Source: Ziziphus jujuba
Taxonomy: Eukaryota > Streptophyta > Magnoliopsida > Rosales > Rhamnaceae
DNA: 64,000 bases
Reading direction: 5' to 3'
Assembly: GCF_031755915.1 (NCBI RefSeq)
Contig: NC_083387.1
Coordinates: 20,295,001-20,359,000 of the forward strand
The notes beneath the pieces were generated by a model that did no database searches, was not told the DNA's origin, and worked only from the letters and a program-made list of their open reading frames with translations. Position 1 is the stretch's first letter. The number at the start of each line of letters is the position of its first letter. Shown here piece by piece: positions 33,930 through 45,263 of this stretch. The position numbers and the translations under genes are program-made.

Positions 33930-34569
33930 TCTAACATTGAGGACAATGTTCATCTAAAGTTAGGGGTGCATTTCAATGTTTTGAGATGATTTCTTTAAAG
34001 CATGAAGGAATATATTAAGCTTCAGTATGTTAGGTTTAGTTTTTATTTGCTTTGATTAAATAAAAAAATCCAAAAAAATATATTTATTTATTTGCTTTGT
34101 TTTATTTTTGGAATACATTTCTTTGTCAAGGATTCTTGGTGAAAATTTTTCAAAATTTTTGCCTTTTTTTGTTAAGTAATATGAGTAGCTGATGATAACC
34201 TTATGATTGACATAAATTTGATTCTTAAGTCATTAAATTGTTTCTATGTATGCTTTATGCCTAAGGTATAATCAATGAGTTATTACTTCTAAAAATTTAT
34301 TGAGCACATAATAAGTTAAGCATGATTTAAATTATATTTTGAAAAAGATTTGCATGAAGTTGAAGTCTTTAATTAAGTTCTAGAACTTGCATAATCAATG
34401 CTCAAGGAAAAATCTTAGGGTATTGCACCATTGAGAAAATGGTTTAGGCCATTTTTGTTATGGGTTTGAGTGTTTCTAGCCTACCTATATTTGCACCATT
34501 GAGAAAGTGATTTTGGCCATCTATATCCACTAATGACATAGGTAGGTGAGAAAGGCTCAATCTCATGAC
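33930..34569 (+). other. Athila copy 1 3' untranslated tail
   Basis: Contains ACATTGAGGACAATGTTC followed by AAAGTTAGGGGTG, the conserved non-coding block before the 3' LTR of Athila elements. At 34419-34455 and 34488-34525 a TTGCACCATTGAGAAA unit occurs twice, about 70 bp apart. No 3' LTR follows; LTR C begins at 34575. Confidence 0.6.
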
Positions 34570-35099
34570 AAAAATGTAACACCACAACCCGAGAAAACAC
34601 TTCGAAGTTGAATTTTGATCAAATTTGATCAGGGTTGACTAGAGTTGACCAAGTGGATCCCACGGTTAACTTTTTACTATAAGAGAAATTTTATGTTGAC
34701 CGAGGTACCATGACAAAGTATTCATCGATACGCATTTGTAGATTAGTAGTGCGCCAAAATCATAGCTAAGAATAGAAAGCTATGGTCAAAACAAAATGCA
34801 ACCCAGACTAATCGGTGAGTCTAGAGTTGACTTTCTATCTATATGGATTTTGATATTGACTCATATACTATGTGATAGTGCTCATCGATATGAGTCGATA
34901 GACTGGTGGGTGCTTAATTTGGACCTACAGTTGAAAAGTTATGGGTTTGTAAAATCATGCCTATATTTTCCAAGACTGACTTTACCAAGTAGTGGAATAT
35001 TTAATGGAATCTCTTATTTGTGCCACGTGTCACGTTTAGAAAGATTCCATATGTCATGATAAAAGAGTGCCACATGTCATCCTTAACAAAAAATTATTT

Positions 35100-35160
35100 T
35101 CTCCTTTCTTTTCTTCTTTTTCTTTCTTTTTTCTTCCCCCCTCCCCCCCCCCCCCCCCCC
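35100..35160. repeat. Pyrimidine tract ending in C6-T-C18
   Basis: TTTCTT repeats followed by C6 (35136-35141), T, C18 (35143-35160). LTRs A and B have the matching tract (8045-8125 and 18655-18720, as purines on the plus strand); F has GA repeats at 63105-63158. Confidence 0.9.
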
Positions 35161-36483
35161 AACCACATGTGTAGAAACAACCCTCTCTCTCTTCTATTGA
35201 TTGGCTATTGGTCACGTTCCAGTTGTCGGACGACAACAAGCGCCTGCCAGTGTGGTGGCCCATGGCATGGCAACCTTGGCCATCCAATTTTTGACATTTT
35301 AGCAGCTGGACATCCTGGGATCTTAGGTCCTATGACAGTGGCCAACGTTTCTCTTGTTGGCTAGTTTTTCGATGGTCTCTAGCCATGAGATCAGTCCCTT
35401 CCCCTAGTTTTAGACCTCCTAACCTAAAAAATGGATTCCATTCGTCCAAATTCCAAACCGTTTGTGAGATACATTGAAGGGGAATTCGGTCGAAACTTTC
35501 CATCTGTTTTCTGGATAACGTTAACGTTCTTGTATATATATACATGCATAAGTATATGTGGGTACTCCCTTGGCATTTGTGCAGATGCATATATATATAT
35601 ATATATATATATGAGTGTGTGAATATATATATATATATATATGTATGTATATGCTTGTTAAAAGAATGGTATGTATATAAATACCTATGTATGTGTATTA
35701 ACATATGTGATTATGTATATGTGTATGTATATCTAAGAGTATATGGATATACATTATTTATATATTTATATATACATATATATATATTTGTATAAATATG
35801 TATATGGGCAAGTATATTGCTAAAAGATTGTATTTATATGTATATGATTATATATATTCACGTGTGAGTATGTATGAATGTATGCAAATAAATATATATT
35901 CCTGTGTCAGTATAGATGTGTGTATATATATATATATATATATTTGTGTTATTGGAAATTTTGAAAACTTATTATATATGTTTTAAAATTTAAGAAAATT
36001 GTTATTTAAGTTTCCTGTGTAGGACTTTATGTAACTTAAATGTATTTGTTGCATAAAATTATATTTATAGTTTTAGAGAAATTATTATGCTAAATTATGA
36101 TGAGATTTATTATTACCTCTTATTATTAAATTATTATGCAAAATAAAATATATTTATGTGTGTTTATTTTTGTGTGAAAATTCATGTGATTTAATATGAT
36201 TTTTTATAAATTAATTTTAAGGATTTAAAAAAAAAATTTGTAGCATATAAAAGTATATTTGTTTATTTGAATAATTGTGAAATTGAAATTATTATAAAAG
36301 TAATTAAATTTATAAAATGGTTGGATTTATTCACTTGTTTAAAAGGAAATATGGAATTTTATTGATTTAGTAAAAGTGTATAAACTCGGTTTCATTTTAT
36401 TAAATTTTGATTTATAATATTATAAATTTTTGTAGTTTTTAGATGCATCATATAGTATTGGTATTCTATACTATATTTTTTAT

Positions 36484-36900
36484 TAGTGTGCAAATATGTA
36501 TGGTCCTACTGTGGGAGCCGTGGATCTGAGGGTAGACAAGTATAATGCAGAGTAAGCATCAGTTGTGCCCTTCATTGGCTGTAGGATGGTTGGTTATTAT
36601 ATTATTATCATTCTATGGGAGTCATGGATCTGACGGTTGGCAAGTATATTTGCACAGTGAGCATCAACTGCCTTCTCTCCTTAGCTATAGGATGGTTGGT
36701 TATTATATTATGGATCAGCGTGTAAGTTATACTCTTGGCCTTCCTTTGTGAGTTATGGTGAGAGAAGGTAGGCAAATATAATGTAGAGTGAGCACCAGCA
36801 ATCTCCACCCTGGCCACAGGATGGTTGGTTATTATGGGTTAGCACATATGTACATATGGCCATCCTGCAGAAGCTATGTGCCTAAGGATTGGCAAGTATA
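36484..36900 (+). repeat. Tandem units of 106-129 bp in LTR C
   Basis: The phrase GGATGGTTGGTTATTAT occurs at 36584, 36690 and 36819, each preceded by a GCAAGTATA...GTGAGCATCA block; a further decayed unit follows to about 36900. The same unit appears in LTR B (8546-8760) and LTR A (2480-2690). Confidence 0.85.
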
Positions 36901-37394
36901 GTGTATAGTGAGCATACCCTTCCCTCGGTTGAAGGACGATCGTAGCCATAGCAAGCTTTTAGCAATAGCCACCACAAGACACTAAGGTGACCGTTTACTG
37001 ATTTCTCTTTTGAACCTTCCTGTCACATAGTGCTTAGGACATCGAGTACTATCTAACACCACTGGTATATCATATGGTGTATCATGTATCTTTTTCGTGT
37101 ATATATATATATATATATATATAATGTTATGTCTGTATGTACTACATATGTACGATACCAAATCTGCTCCCTACGAGAATAATGGGTCAGATGACCATTA
37201 TAGAAAACCACCTCGGACTGTATTGGTAGAAGTGTACTGGCAACAGTTGATATAACGTGATCGTGTATTAGCATATTATATGGTATCACATATATCTCTG
37301 CTATGAGTGTGCACATTTCGTATTATATTTATAAATTTTAAATTTTTATTTTATTTTATTTTATCTCTTCATGATTATGATTTTTGATTATTAT

Positions 37395-37740
37395 CATTAT
37401 TTGTTATTGTAGTTATTTTTGTTGTTATTATTAATTATTATTGGTATTGTTGTTATTATTATTATTATTTGTTACTGTTTTTATTATTATTATTATTATT
37501 ATTTACCATTGGTAATGTTGTTAATTATTATTGTAGTTATTATTATTTATTGTGATTATGATTATTATTGTTGTTGTTATTATTATTGTTGTTGTTATTA
37601 ATATCGTTATTATTATTATTATTGTTACAACTGTTGTTGTTGTTGTTATTATTATTATTATTATTATTTGTGAACACTATTATGGTTATTGTTATTACCA
37701 ATATTAATATTATTATTTATTATTGTTATTATTATTATCA
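37395..37740. repeat. (TTA)n microsatellite tract in LTR C
   Basis: TTA/TTG triplets over 340 bp; the inverse of the (AAT)n tracts at 1-300 and 1420-1800. Confidence 0.9.
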
Positions 37741-38291
37741 TTAGTGTCAACTGCATACCCATCGTACTTATCTAAATGGACAAGTACCACAGTCTTCGGG
37801 TAAGTATTGAAACATTCAGGAAAGTAATATAGCTTTTAGACGAGCATCGAAGCCTTCGATCAGATTACCTAAACTTTTGAGATGTTATTATTATTATTAC
37901 TATTATTATGGATGTTTTTATAATCCTTCTATCTACATTTGTTTAGGTGTGTTTATAAAATGGTACAAAAATGTAGAATTTTATTAAGTGGGTGGGATGG
38001 GCAGACAAATATCTAAAGATATTCTTTATTTATTAGATTATTTCTAGTATATATATTTTTATATTTTGTTATTGAAGTGTTATCTTTTGTAGAAAATCTT
38101 GTAGTAAGGTGGAAAGAATAAGGTGGTATGATATTGGAGTGTGTTTTCTGCACATGGAATTTTTCAGGCATGCTCAACCCTTATTGAAGATGTTAATGGA
38201 TTTTTTGTAGGATGGTCTGGTAAAGTTTTCCTTGGGATCAGAGTTTATCTATGATTCCGATAAAGGATTCTGGATGGATCTTGACAAAAAA

Positions 38292-39480
38292 TGACCTAAA
38301 TCACTTTCAACTTCATGCAAATCTTCTTCAAACTACAATCTAAATCATGATAAGTTGATTATGTGCTTAATAAATTTTTGGAAGTAATATTACATTGAAT
38401 ATTCCTTAGGCATAAAGCATACATAAAACAAATCAACAACTTCTGTTAACATATAATTTACACAAAAACACAAAACTTTTGAAAATTTTTCGCTAAGAAT
38501 CCTCCATAGAGAAATTTATTCTACAAACAAAGCAAAACAAAACAAAGTAAATAAATAAACATATATTTTTTTATTTAATCAAAACAAATAAAAACTAAAC
38601 CTTAAATGTAAAATAAAAATTAAAACCTAACATACTCAAGCTTAACATATTTATTCATAGTTAAAAGAAATCATTTCAAAACATTGAAATGCATCTTCCA
38701 CTAAGATGAACATTATCCTCAATGTTAGAAACACATAATAATACAAAGAAAATAAATGATAAGAGTTTAAAATATTTCCACAGATTGAAAATTAACTAGA
38801 AATTGCAAGAAATCCATTCAAAGGCTTGAAAAACCATCAACAACTACTAAACTTCAATAGGTGCGGCTTCAATGTTATGATTTTAGTACTCCTTCAAATG
38901 CTTTATCTAATGCATAAAATCTTTTTGAAAATCAAAGCTGCTCTTCTTTGTATTGCTTACAATACAAGCAACGAATAAAATCCTACAAAACATGTACAAA
39001 CAAATCAAACTCAACTAAAACAAACAAAAATAACTCAATTTCTCATTAGATCAAAGTTCCAACAAACTAAAATTAAAGAAATTAAAGATTAAAATACTCC
39101 TTTGAAACTCGAAACACTTGAAATTACTTGAAAAACAACAAAAAATTTTAAGGATAAAGGAGCAAATTTTGGTAGCATTGGGTACTTTAGTAGAAATTGA
39201 TTCTTGACCTTAAATTTTTACCATAGCATAACACTTCACAAAAGTTCAAGCAAAACAAATATTATTTACTATTTTTCCCATTTGTTTCAACTACAAAGCT
39301 GTAAACTGAAAAACTTCCCCTAGTATTTCAAAATCTTGCAAAACCAACAACAAGTTAAACAAAAATTAAAAAAAAATAAAAATAAAAACAAAACATAAAA
39401 ATTACCTTGGCTTGTCTTCCAAGAAGTGTTCGTTTAAAATCATTTAGCTTGATTTTAACAATTAATCAATCATTATTCTT
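38292..39480 (-). other. Athila copy 2 3' untranslated tail
   Basis: Minus-strand counterpart of 32790-34560 in copy 1, including the ACATTGAGGATAATGTTC block (about 38725-38705). At about 38900 it shows the empty site for the MITE-like insert of copy 1. AT-rich, no ORF. Confidence 0.65.
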
Positions 39481-39529
39481 CCAATTGAAACTTCCTTTTT
39501 AAATCATATTCTTCCTCATTAGTCATTTT

Positions 39530-39991
39530 TCAGTGTTCTCCTTCACATTGTTCTTCTTTGTCCCCATACTCATCACTAGCATTTCTAATATTAGCTCTAA
39601 TTTTTATTAACTCTTTTTCCTCTTCCTTGGTTAACTTTCTAGCTTTCCTGATTGTTTTTTCAATATACTTATCTAAGACAAATTCGTAAGGTAAAAGATA
39701 ATCTTTTCCTTTATGCTTTAATTCTTGAGCTTTTTCTTCCTCTAAATTTTTAAGTCTCAAATCCTCCTTTAAATCTTTCCTTATAACTTTTACAAAATCC
39801 TCTTCATCACTTATTTTCTTCCTTTTCCTTAATGGATTCTTATAGTCATTAGCATTATGTATTTCAACCATAGTACCTTCTTGTTCCCAGTTATCATATT
39901 TTACCAAACTAGCTTCTAATAAAGAAGGATCTTTATTATTCTCATACATATAAAACACTTCCTCTTTAGTACCAGAATTTCGTAAAATCAT
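39530..39991 (-). pseudogene. Lys/Glu-rich ORF of Athila copy 2
   Basis: An open frame of 153 codons. It matches the copy 1 segment 31785-32215 over most of its length (EEVFYMYENNKDPSLL; DYLLPYEFVLDKYIEK; ELIKIRANIRNASDEYGDKE). About half the residues are charged; a long helix is likely. It follows the protease GRPFL element (about 40045-40030) with only a short gap, so it is probably the C-terminal part of the gag-pro polyprotein. Not recognised as any known domain. That both diverged copies keep it suggests it was part of the active ancestor. Confidence 0.6.
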
Positions 39992-39999
39992 TAATTCTC

Positions 40000-40320
40000 T
40001 AAGGGCAACATCAGTTTTAGCTCTACACTGGGAAAGAAAAGGTCTACCTAAGATTAATTTTCCACTACTCCAATTGTATTAATAACTATAAAGTCTAAAA
40101 TATAAGAAAACTTACCTATTTTCATAGTTATATCTTTAAGAGGCCCAAATGATTGAATTGTGTAATGATTTGCTAGCATTATATTCTTCATCAAAGGTTA
40201 ATGATTATTTTCCATTATGATCTCCCGACAAACATAAATTAGCATAATGTTAGCGAAGACCCTAAATCACAAAAACCAATACAAAATTTCAAATTATTAA
40301 CTAAACAAGGCAAAGTAAAG
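40000..40320 (-). pseudogene. Athila copy 2 protease
   Basis: Minus-strand fragments CDLGSSLTL (about 40272-40245), one base shorter than copy 1 and so frameshifted, and LGRPFLSQCRAKTDV (about 40052-40010). These are the two conserved elements of the Athila-type protease. A stop lies between them. Confidence 0.6.
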
Positions 40321-40754
40321 CTTCCTTTATCTTCTGCAACTTTTTTCTTTTTGAAACTTTGAAAAAATCTCCTCTAATTTTACTGCTGGTTCCATATATT
40401 TCCTCCACAAACTCAATAAAACTCATGAAAAGCTTTGCCTCAACTCATAAAAATCCCGATCGGTGGAAGTATCAGGTTTGGGTCTTTAACTCAGGCTACA
40501 ATTTGAATTAAGAGCTGCAAATTTACAGGTTCTTTCCCTGACTTGTTGAGAAGGTGCCCCTAAAATTTTAGGTCTGTCCGATGTCATTTTCCTAGTAAAC
40601 TACTTTTTGTTCTTACTGCTCTCTGAAATTACTGCACTTTTCGGCTTCCAGATTTGTATACGCTTTGGTTTGGGGCTTTTTCTTACTAAAATTGTGCAAT
40701 ATATCATTTGTACCTTCAGCATATTGTTCTTCTTGTGGTGCGTTGTATTGTCCT

Positions 40755-41720
40755 CTAGGTTATTATCCATGAAAAGTTAGGATGATTTCTCAACCTTGGA
40801 TTATAAGTATTCGAATAGGGGTTCTTTGGTGACTTAGAATAATTATTAATATAACTTACCTCATTTGTAGTGGATTGAGCAAGAGGATTACCTTTTTGAC
40901 AATCTATACTATCATGATCACCACCACAATGCTTGCAGTAGTTATCATAATTTGAAATGTTAGAATTATTACAATTAGACTTGCTTGCCAAAGCACCAAG
41001 ATGTTTAGACAGTATGTAAAATCTTTCATTAAATTTATATAATACCTCAATTTCTTGAATTACCGTTGATCTTTTTGGTGCTTGTGCTCTCTCATTCACC
41101 CATTCTGAATCATTCATTGACATTTCTTCTAACAATTCAAGAGATTGATCTTCCATAAAGTTGGGAAGAACTCCATCTGCAGCGGCATCAATAATACTTT
41201 TAGTCAATCTATCTATTCCATTTTTAAAGGATTGAACTTGACTCCATATTGAAGTCCCATGATTTGGACACTACCTAAGTAATTCCTTAATCCTTTCCAT
41301 GCCTTATGCAAAGGTTCTTCACTCCATTGGCTAAATGTATTGGTATCATTCCTAAGCTTGACCAATTTAGATGGTGGAAAATACTTATTTAAGTACTTTT
41401 CCTCAAAATTACTCTGTGTAGAAATTATATGTGGTGGTACAAAATTTAACCATGCCTTAGCTCTATCCTTCGAAGAATATGGAAATAACCTTAAATTACA
41501 CCACTTCTTCATTTACTCCACTATACTTAACCGAATCACACACTCTTAAGAAATTAGTAGGATGCTCATGTGGGCCCTCATATGGATAGCCTTCAAATTG
41601 AATGTTTGCCAACATTTGCACTGTCACCGATCTAATCTCAAAATTAGTGTCATTGGGTAGCCACCTAATGAATGTTGAGGACTCAGTTGATTTTCTACTC
41701 GCCTTGTATTTGGTGTGCAT
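40755..41720 (-). pseudogene. Athila copy 2 gag
   Basis: Three minus-strand frames join end to end: 41720-41496 (FEGYPYEGPHEHPTNFLRVC), 41512-41213 (DRAKAWLNFVPPHIISTQSN; KYFPPSKLVKLRNDTNTFSQ) and 41207-40755 (TKSIIDAAADGVLPNFMEDQ; knuckle CKHCGGDHDSIDC at about 40942-40900). This is the gag of the Athila lineage, with the CX2CX3HX4C knuckle seen there. Only one frameshift (about 41500) and one stop (about 41210) separate the parts, so it is the best-kept gag in the window. Confidence 0.8.
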
Positions 41721-44700
41721 CCATCATTGTTTCCTAGCTCAAGGTAATTGTTTTTCTTTAATCTCGTTCATTCTTTGAGCTCTAAGTTCTCTTTCCGTGA
41801 ATTATTCCACTTTTTTCCTAACACTCACAAAACAAAATCAAATTCTTAAAGCACAAAGAAAGTATAAATTAGAAAAAAGACTTCAACTAATGATAAGCAA
41901 ATTAATGAAACTAAAATTAAAATCCTCATAAACTAATAAATCCTCGAACAAATTACTTAGAACTTAAGGCAAACAAAAATCTAAAACCTAATCTATATGC
42001 AAAACTAAAAATCTGTAACAATAAATTTTTTTTTATTTTTTTACTTTTCTTCTTGTAATATGTAGCAATGGAGACAAATCAAGACAAAAATTCTTTAAGA
42101 GATCTAAATGCCAAATTTCCACTCTAAGTGCAAGTAAACTAATGTGCAAACTATTAAAATCAAAACTAAACTCAAACTCACATTGTATTTTGGCACCAAC
42201 ACTTCAATTCAAGTGAATTTAGCAAAAATTCAATCTCAACAGTATACATAGGTGTGCCAAACACAATAAGCAGAGGAAAAATATAAATTTGATAGAACAC
42301 AAATAAAAACTCAATCATAGATGAACTAAGACCTAAAAGCAAACTAGCAAAATCAAAAACTGTGCAAAACTAGTATGAACATGCATCAAACACTCTAGAT
42401 ATGCAAATCTAGTTTTTTTTTTTTTTTTTAATGCTTTTCAAGGTACTAAGGTACTGCAAAAATAAATTAAACCTCACAAAAATAAGATTAAAAGTACCCA
42501 ACACAAATATTAAAACTAGATTGATTCTAAAACACAAAATAAGCAAACAAACAAAAATGCAAAATAGGTTGTGGCAAATGAATCAAGTAAAACAAAAAAT
42601 CATAAATATAAATGGTCAAGTTTTTAATGACTTTATAGCCAGATTGTTCCTACCCATTCGCCTTTGGTACTTCAGTAGATCTTCAAAAAAAAAAAAAAAA
42701 AAAAAAAAAAACCACGGATTGGCAAAACAGCTCTCTCCGCATGCTAAGTGCAAAATGGAATTCGATTTAACTCTAAATCAAATAAAAATTAAAAATTTTT
42801 GACAATCTAATTTCTATTAACATGCAACAACACTAAAAAGACTCAAACAAAAATCAAAATTCATGCAATACTCCTGCAAAACTGATAATTGAATCACAAA
42901 GTCAAAATATTTCACCAAACGCATTATAGCTTGTGGCAACTATTTAGAACACAAGATAATTCTGCAACTTTGATCTCCAACTAATTATATGGTGGGGCAA
43001 GAATCGAATATGGAAAGAAAATTTAATTTTTGCAAAAACAAATATGCAAACCCAATTCTATATGAACCTAAACCACAATTTTTTTAACTAGAATGATGAA
43101 TTCAACAATTTTGTCCAAATTTCCAGCAACTAAAATGATCAATAATAAAATTGAAAACTCAACCAAACTAAATTAAAATATGCAGAAATTATATTCAAAT
43201 CAATGAAAAATTCAAAACTTAAAACAATAAATTTCCAAACTTACCCGAATCAAATCTTACTATCCAAAATCATAAACCAAAAACAAAAACTCTTCCAGTA
43301 TCACTAGCTATGGACAGCATAGAGAGAAGAAAATTGTGAGGACTGAAAATTTTCCAGCAACTAATTCATGCAATGGGAAAAAATAGGGTTATATAAAGAA
43401 AATTTGGAAACTAAGAATATAACCTAGCTACTTGTTGAAAAGGTGGAAATCTTGCCACCTTATGCAAGCCAAAGTCCACCAACGTTTTCACCTTTTTTCT
43501 TTCTTCACAAGAAATTTTTTGTTGAATTTCTTATAAAAATATTTATGTCTATGATTTATGCTCTTTTTAATGTCTTTTGAATGCCTAATTTTTGTTGGAT
43601 TTAGCTAAGGAATTGTCTCTTGTTGGGTATTAATTTTGTTTTTGTAAAATGGCTATGTGATGGAAATTATGTTTCCAGCAACATAGGTCCATTTTAGGGG
43701 CTGGCATGTTCTGTGTTATTTGAACCAAATTATGAATTTTTGATATGTTGTAATAGACTTGAAGAGGAAAATATATGAAAAAGAATGACTCAAAAAGGAC
43801 TTAGAAAGCCCAAGATATGCTGGTTGCAAGTTGGCATAACTGCTAAGATTTCCAGCAGTTATGGTCCAAGGGTTTAAGATGAATTGGAGGCCCTACCCAA
43901 TTCCTTTAAACCCGATCTTCTCCAGATTTCATCCTCAATATTTCATCATGCCACATGTTAATATTCAAGTAGTTTGGATGAAGATATCCCAGCCTTCCAT
44001 CAGGTAAAAGAAACTTTGCCCAATTTGGAAGGAGACAGCTTTTGAAATTTAAAATCTCACCAACATTTACCATCTTTGTACACTTACATGTGCAGCTGGT
44101 ATTTGAACGTTTTGGTATCAAATTATTGGGCGGGAAATTTGTATATTTTAATTTAAAGAATTTATTTGGTCTCACACATACTTCACATGTGTAAATCAAG
44201 TTTTGTACCAATATAATACAGCAATGAAATGAAAAATAATATTATTGAGCTGTCTAGCGTATGTGGCCAAACCTACCATCTTCTCTTCTTCTTCTTCTTC
44301 TTCTTCTTCTTCCTTCCTTCCTTCCAAACAAAAGTCCTAACAAATCTCAATATCATCATACCAAAAACAAACACAAAAATCACCTAAACACCAAACCAAA
44401 AATTGGATTAAAGGTTGTGCACAAGACTAACACCTTGTGTACAACACTCTTGGCCAAGTGAACCCAAATCCACACTAAACTTCAACACTACTTTCCTAAT
44501 CCTAACGTGACTAAAAATGCAAAAACAAAAATTAAAATTAAAATTATGCAAAAAGGAAACCAAATTATCATAAACTATATGGAAATTAGAATAAAAATTT
44601 TGCAACAAAATTTCCTATTCCAAATCCCACAATCAAACAAAATAACCCAAAAACCATAAAAAAAATATTTATTTATTTATTTATTTTTTTTTTTTTTGTG

Positions 44701-45070
44701 TGACAACTGTTAAAAAAAAAAAAGAAAATAATACATATTTATACACATGTATATATAATATTTTAGAAGATGAATTGGCAACCCAACCCTAGGAAACATT
44801 AATGGAGAAAAAATTCAACACCAATTTTTTTTGTTTTTGTTTTTAAGATAGTCCAAATATAAGAAACAGAAGAGAAAATTGAAAATAAAAAAGAAAAAGA
44901 AAGCAAAGAAATAAACTAGAACAAATTAGAATTAATTTTCAAACAAGGTGATCAAGCCAGTTTGAATAATAAACCTTAACATGCAATTTAATTCAATTTC
45001 AAAGCAAGAGAAGAGATGATAACTAATATAATAATTGAATCCAAAGACAAAATAGTCAAAACATGCACCT
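41721..45070 (-). other. Athila copy 2 leader region, noncoding, perhaps with another nested LTR
   Basis: 3.3 kb of AT-rich sequence with T17 (about 42413-42430), A25 (about 42687-42711) and (CTT)n (44281-44313) runs. On the minus strand a TTTATATAACCC TATA-like box near 43395, preceded by an upstream-like region and followed by a CT-rich leader, suggests an unrecognised LTR nested here. I could not find its ends. No coding domain. Confidence 0.45.
44281..44313. repeat. (CTT)n microsatellite
   Basis: About eleven CTT units, then CCTT repeats. Confidence 0.95.
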
Positions 45071-45088
45071 TCATTGGCAACAATGCCA
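45071..45088 (-). other. Decayed Athila primer binding site of copy 2
   Basis: On the minus strand TGGCATTGTTGCCAATGA, next to AGTTTG and the LTR edge at 45095. By eye, 12 of 18 positions fit the Asp-tRNA type site of Athila elements, with the differences mainly at G and C positions. Confidence 0.6.
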
Positions 45089-45263
45089 CAAACTTGTTAT
45101 GATATTTCCACTTCCAAGTGTATGAATAATTAAGATGGTTATGAGAGTAACCAAGTATTGAACTCATAGGAATGTTGATTGAATTAATTTGCCTTTTTTG
45201 TTTAGATCTAATGGTTATAGTAAAAGATCATTGTTGTAAAAATATATTGTCATATCACTTCAA

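Larger units (their letters stand above)
22642..34569 (+). mobile_element. Athila-derived gag-protease element, copy 1 (plus strand)
   Basis: Own sequence: 22642-23709, about 29351-29637, 30777-33347 and about 33713-34569. It encodes gag, an Athila-like protease, a Lys/Glu-rich segment and a second protease-like block, then a long untranslated tail with the ACATTGAGGACAATGTTC block (about 33934-33951) that precedes the 3' end in Athila elements. No reverse transcriptase, RNase H or integrase is visible in the 1.5 kb between the last ORF and the tail. It is a non-autonomous gag-only type (TR-GAG-like; that label is inference). Carries nested L1, solo CRM LTR and a small MITE-like insert. Confidence 0.7.
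34575..38286 (+). mobile_element. Solo LTR C (TGTAACACC...TCTTGACA), plus strand
   Basis: 3712 bp. Starts TGTAACACCACAACCC, ends ATCTTGACA, flanked by AAAAA on both sides (34570-34574 and 38287-38291); an A5 duplication is weak evidence alone, but the right end matches exactly the end of LTR A (903). Parts: GTTGACC-rich head (34600-34970), ACGTGTCACG block, pyrimidine tract (35100-35160), leader-like block (35170-35530), AT arrays (35580-35945), tandem units (36484-36900), second AT array (37085-37121), (TTA)n (37395-37740), end block (37920-38286). No own coding domain. Confidence 0.8.
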
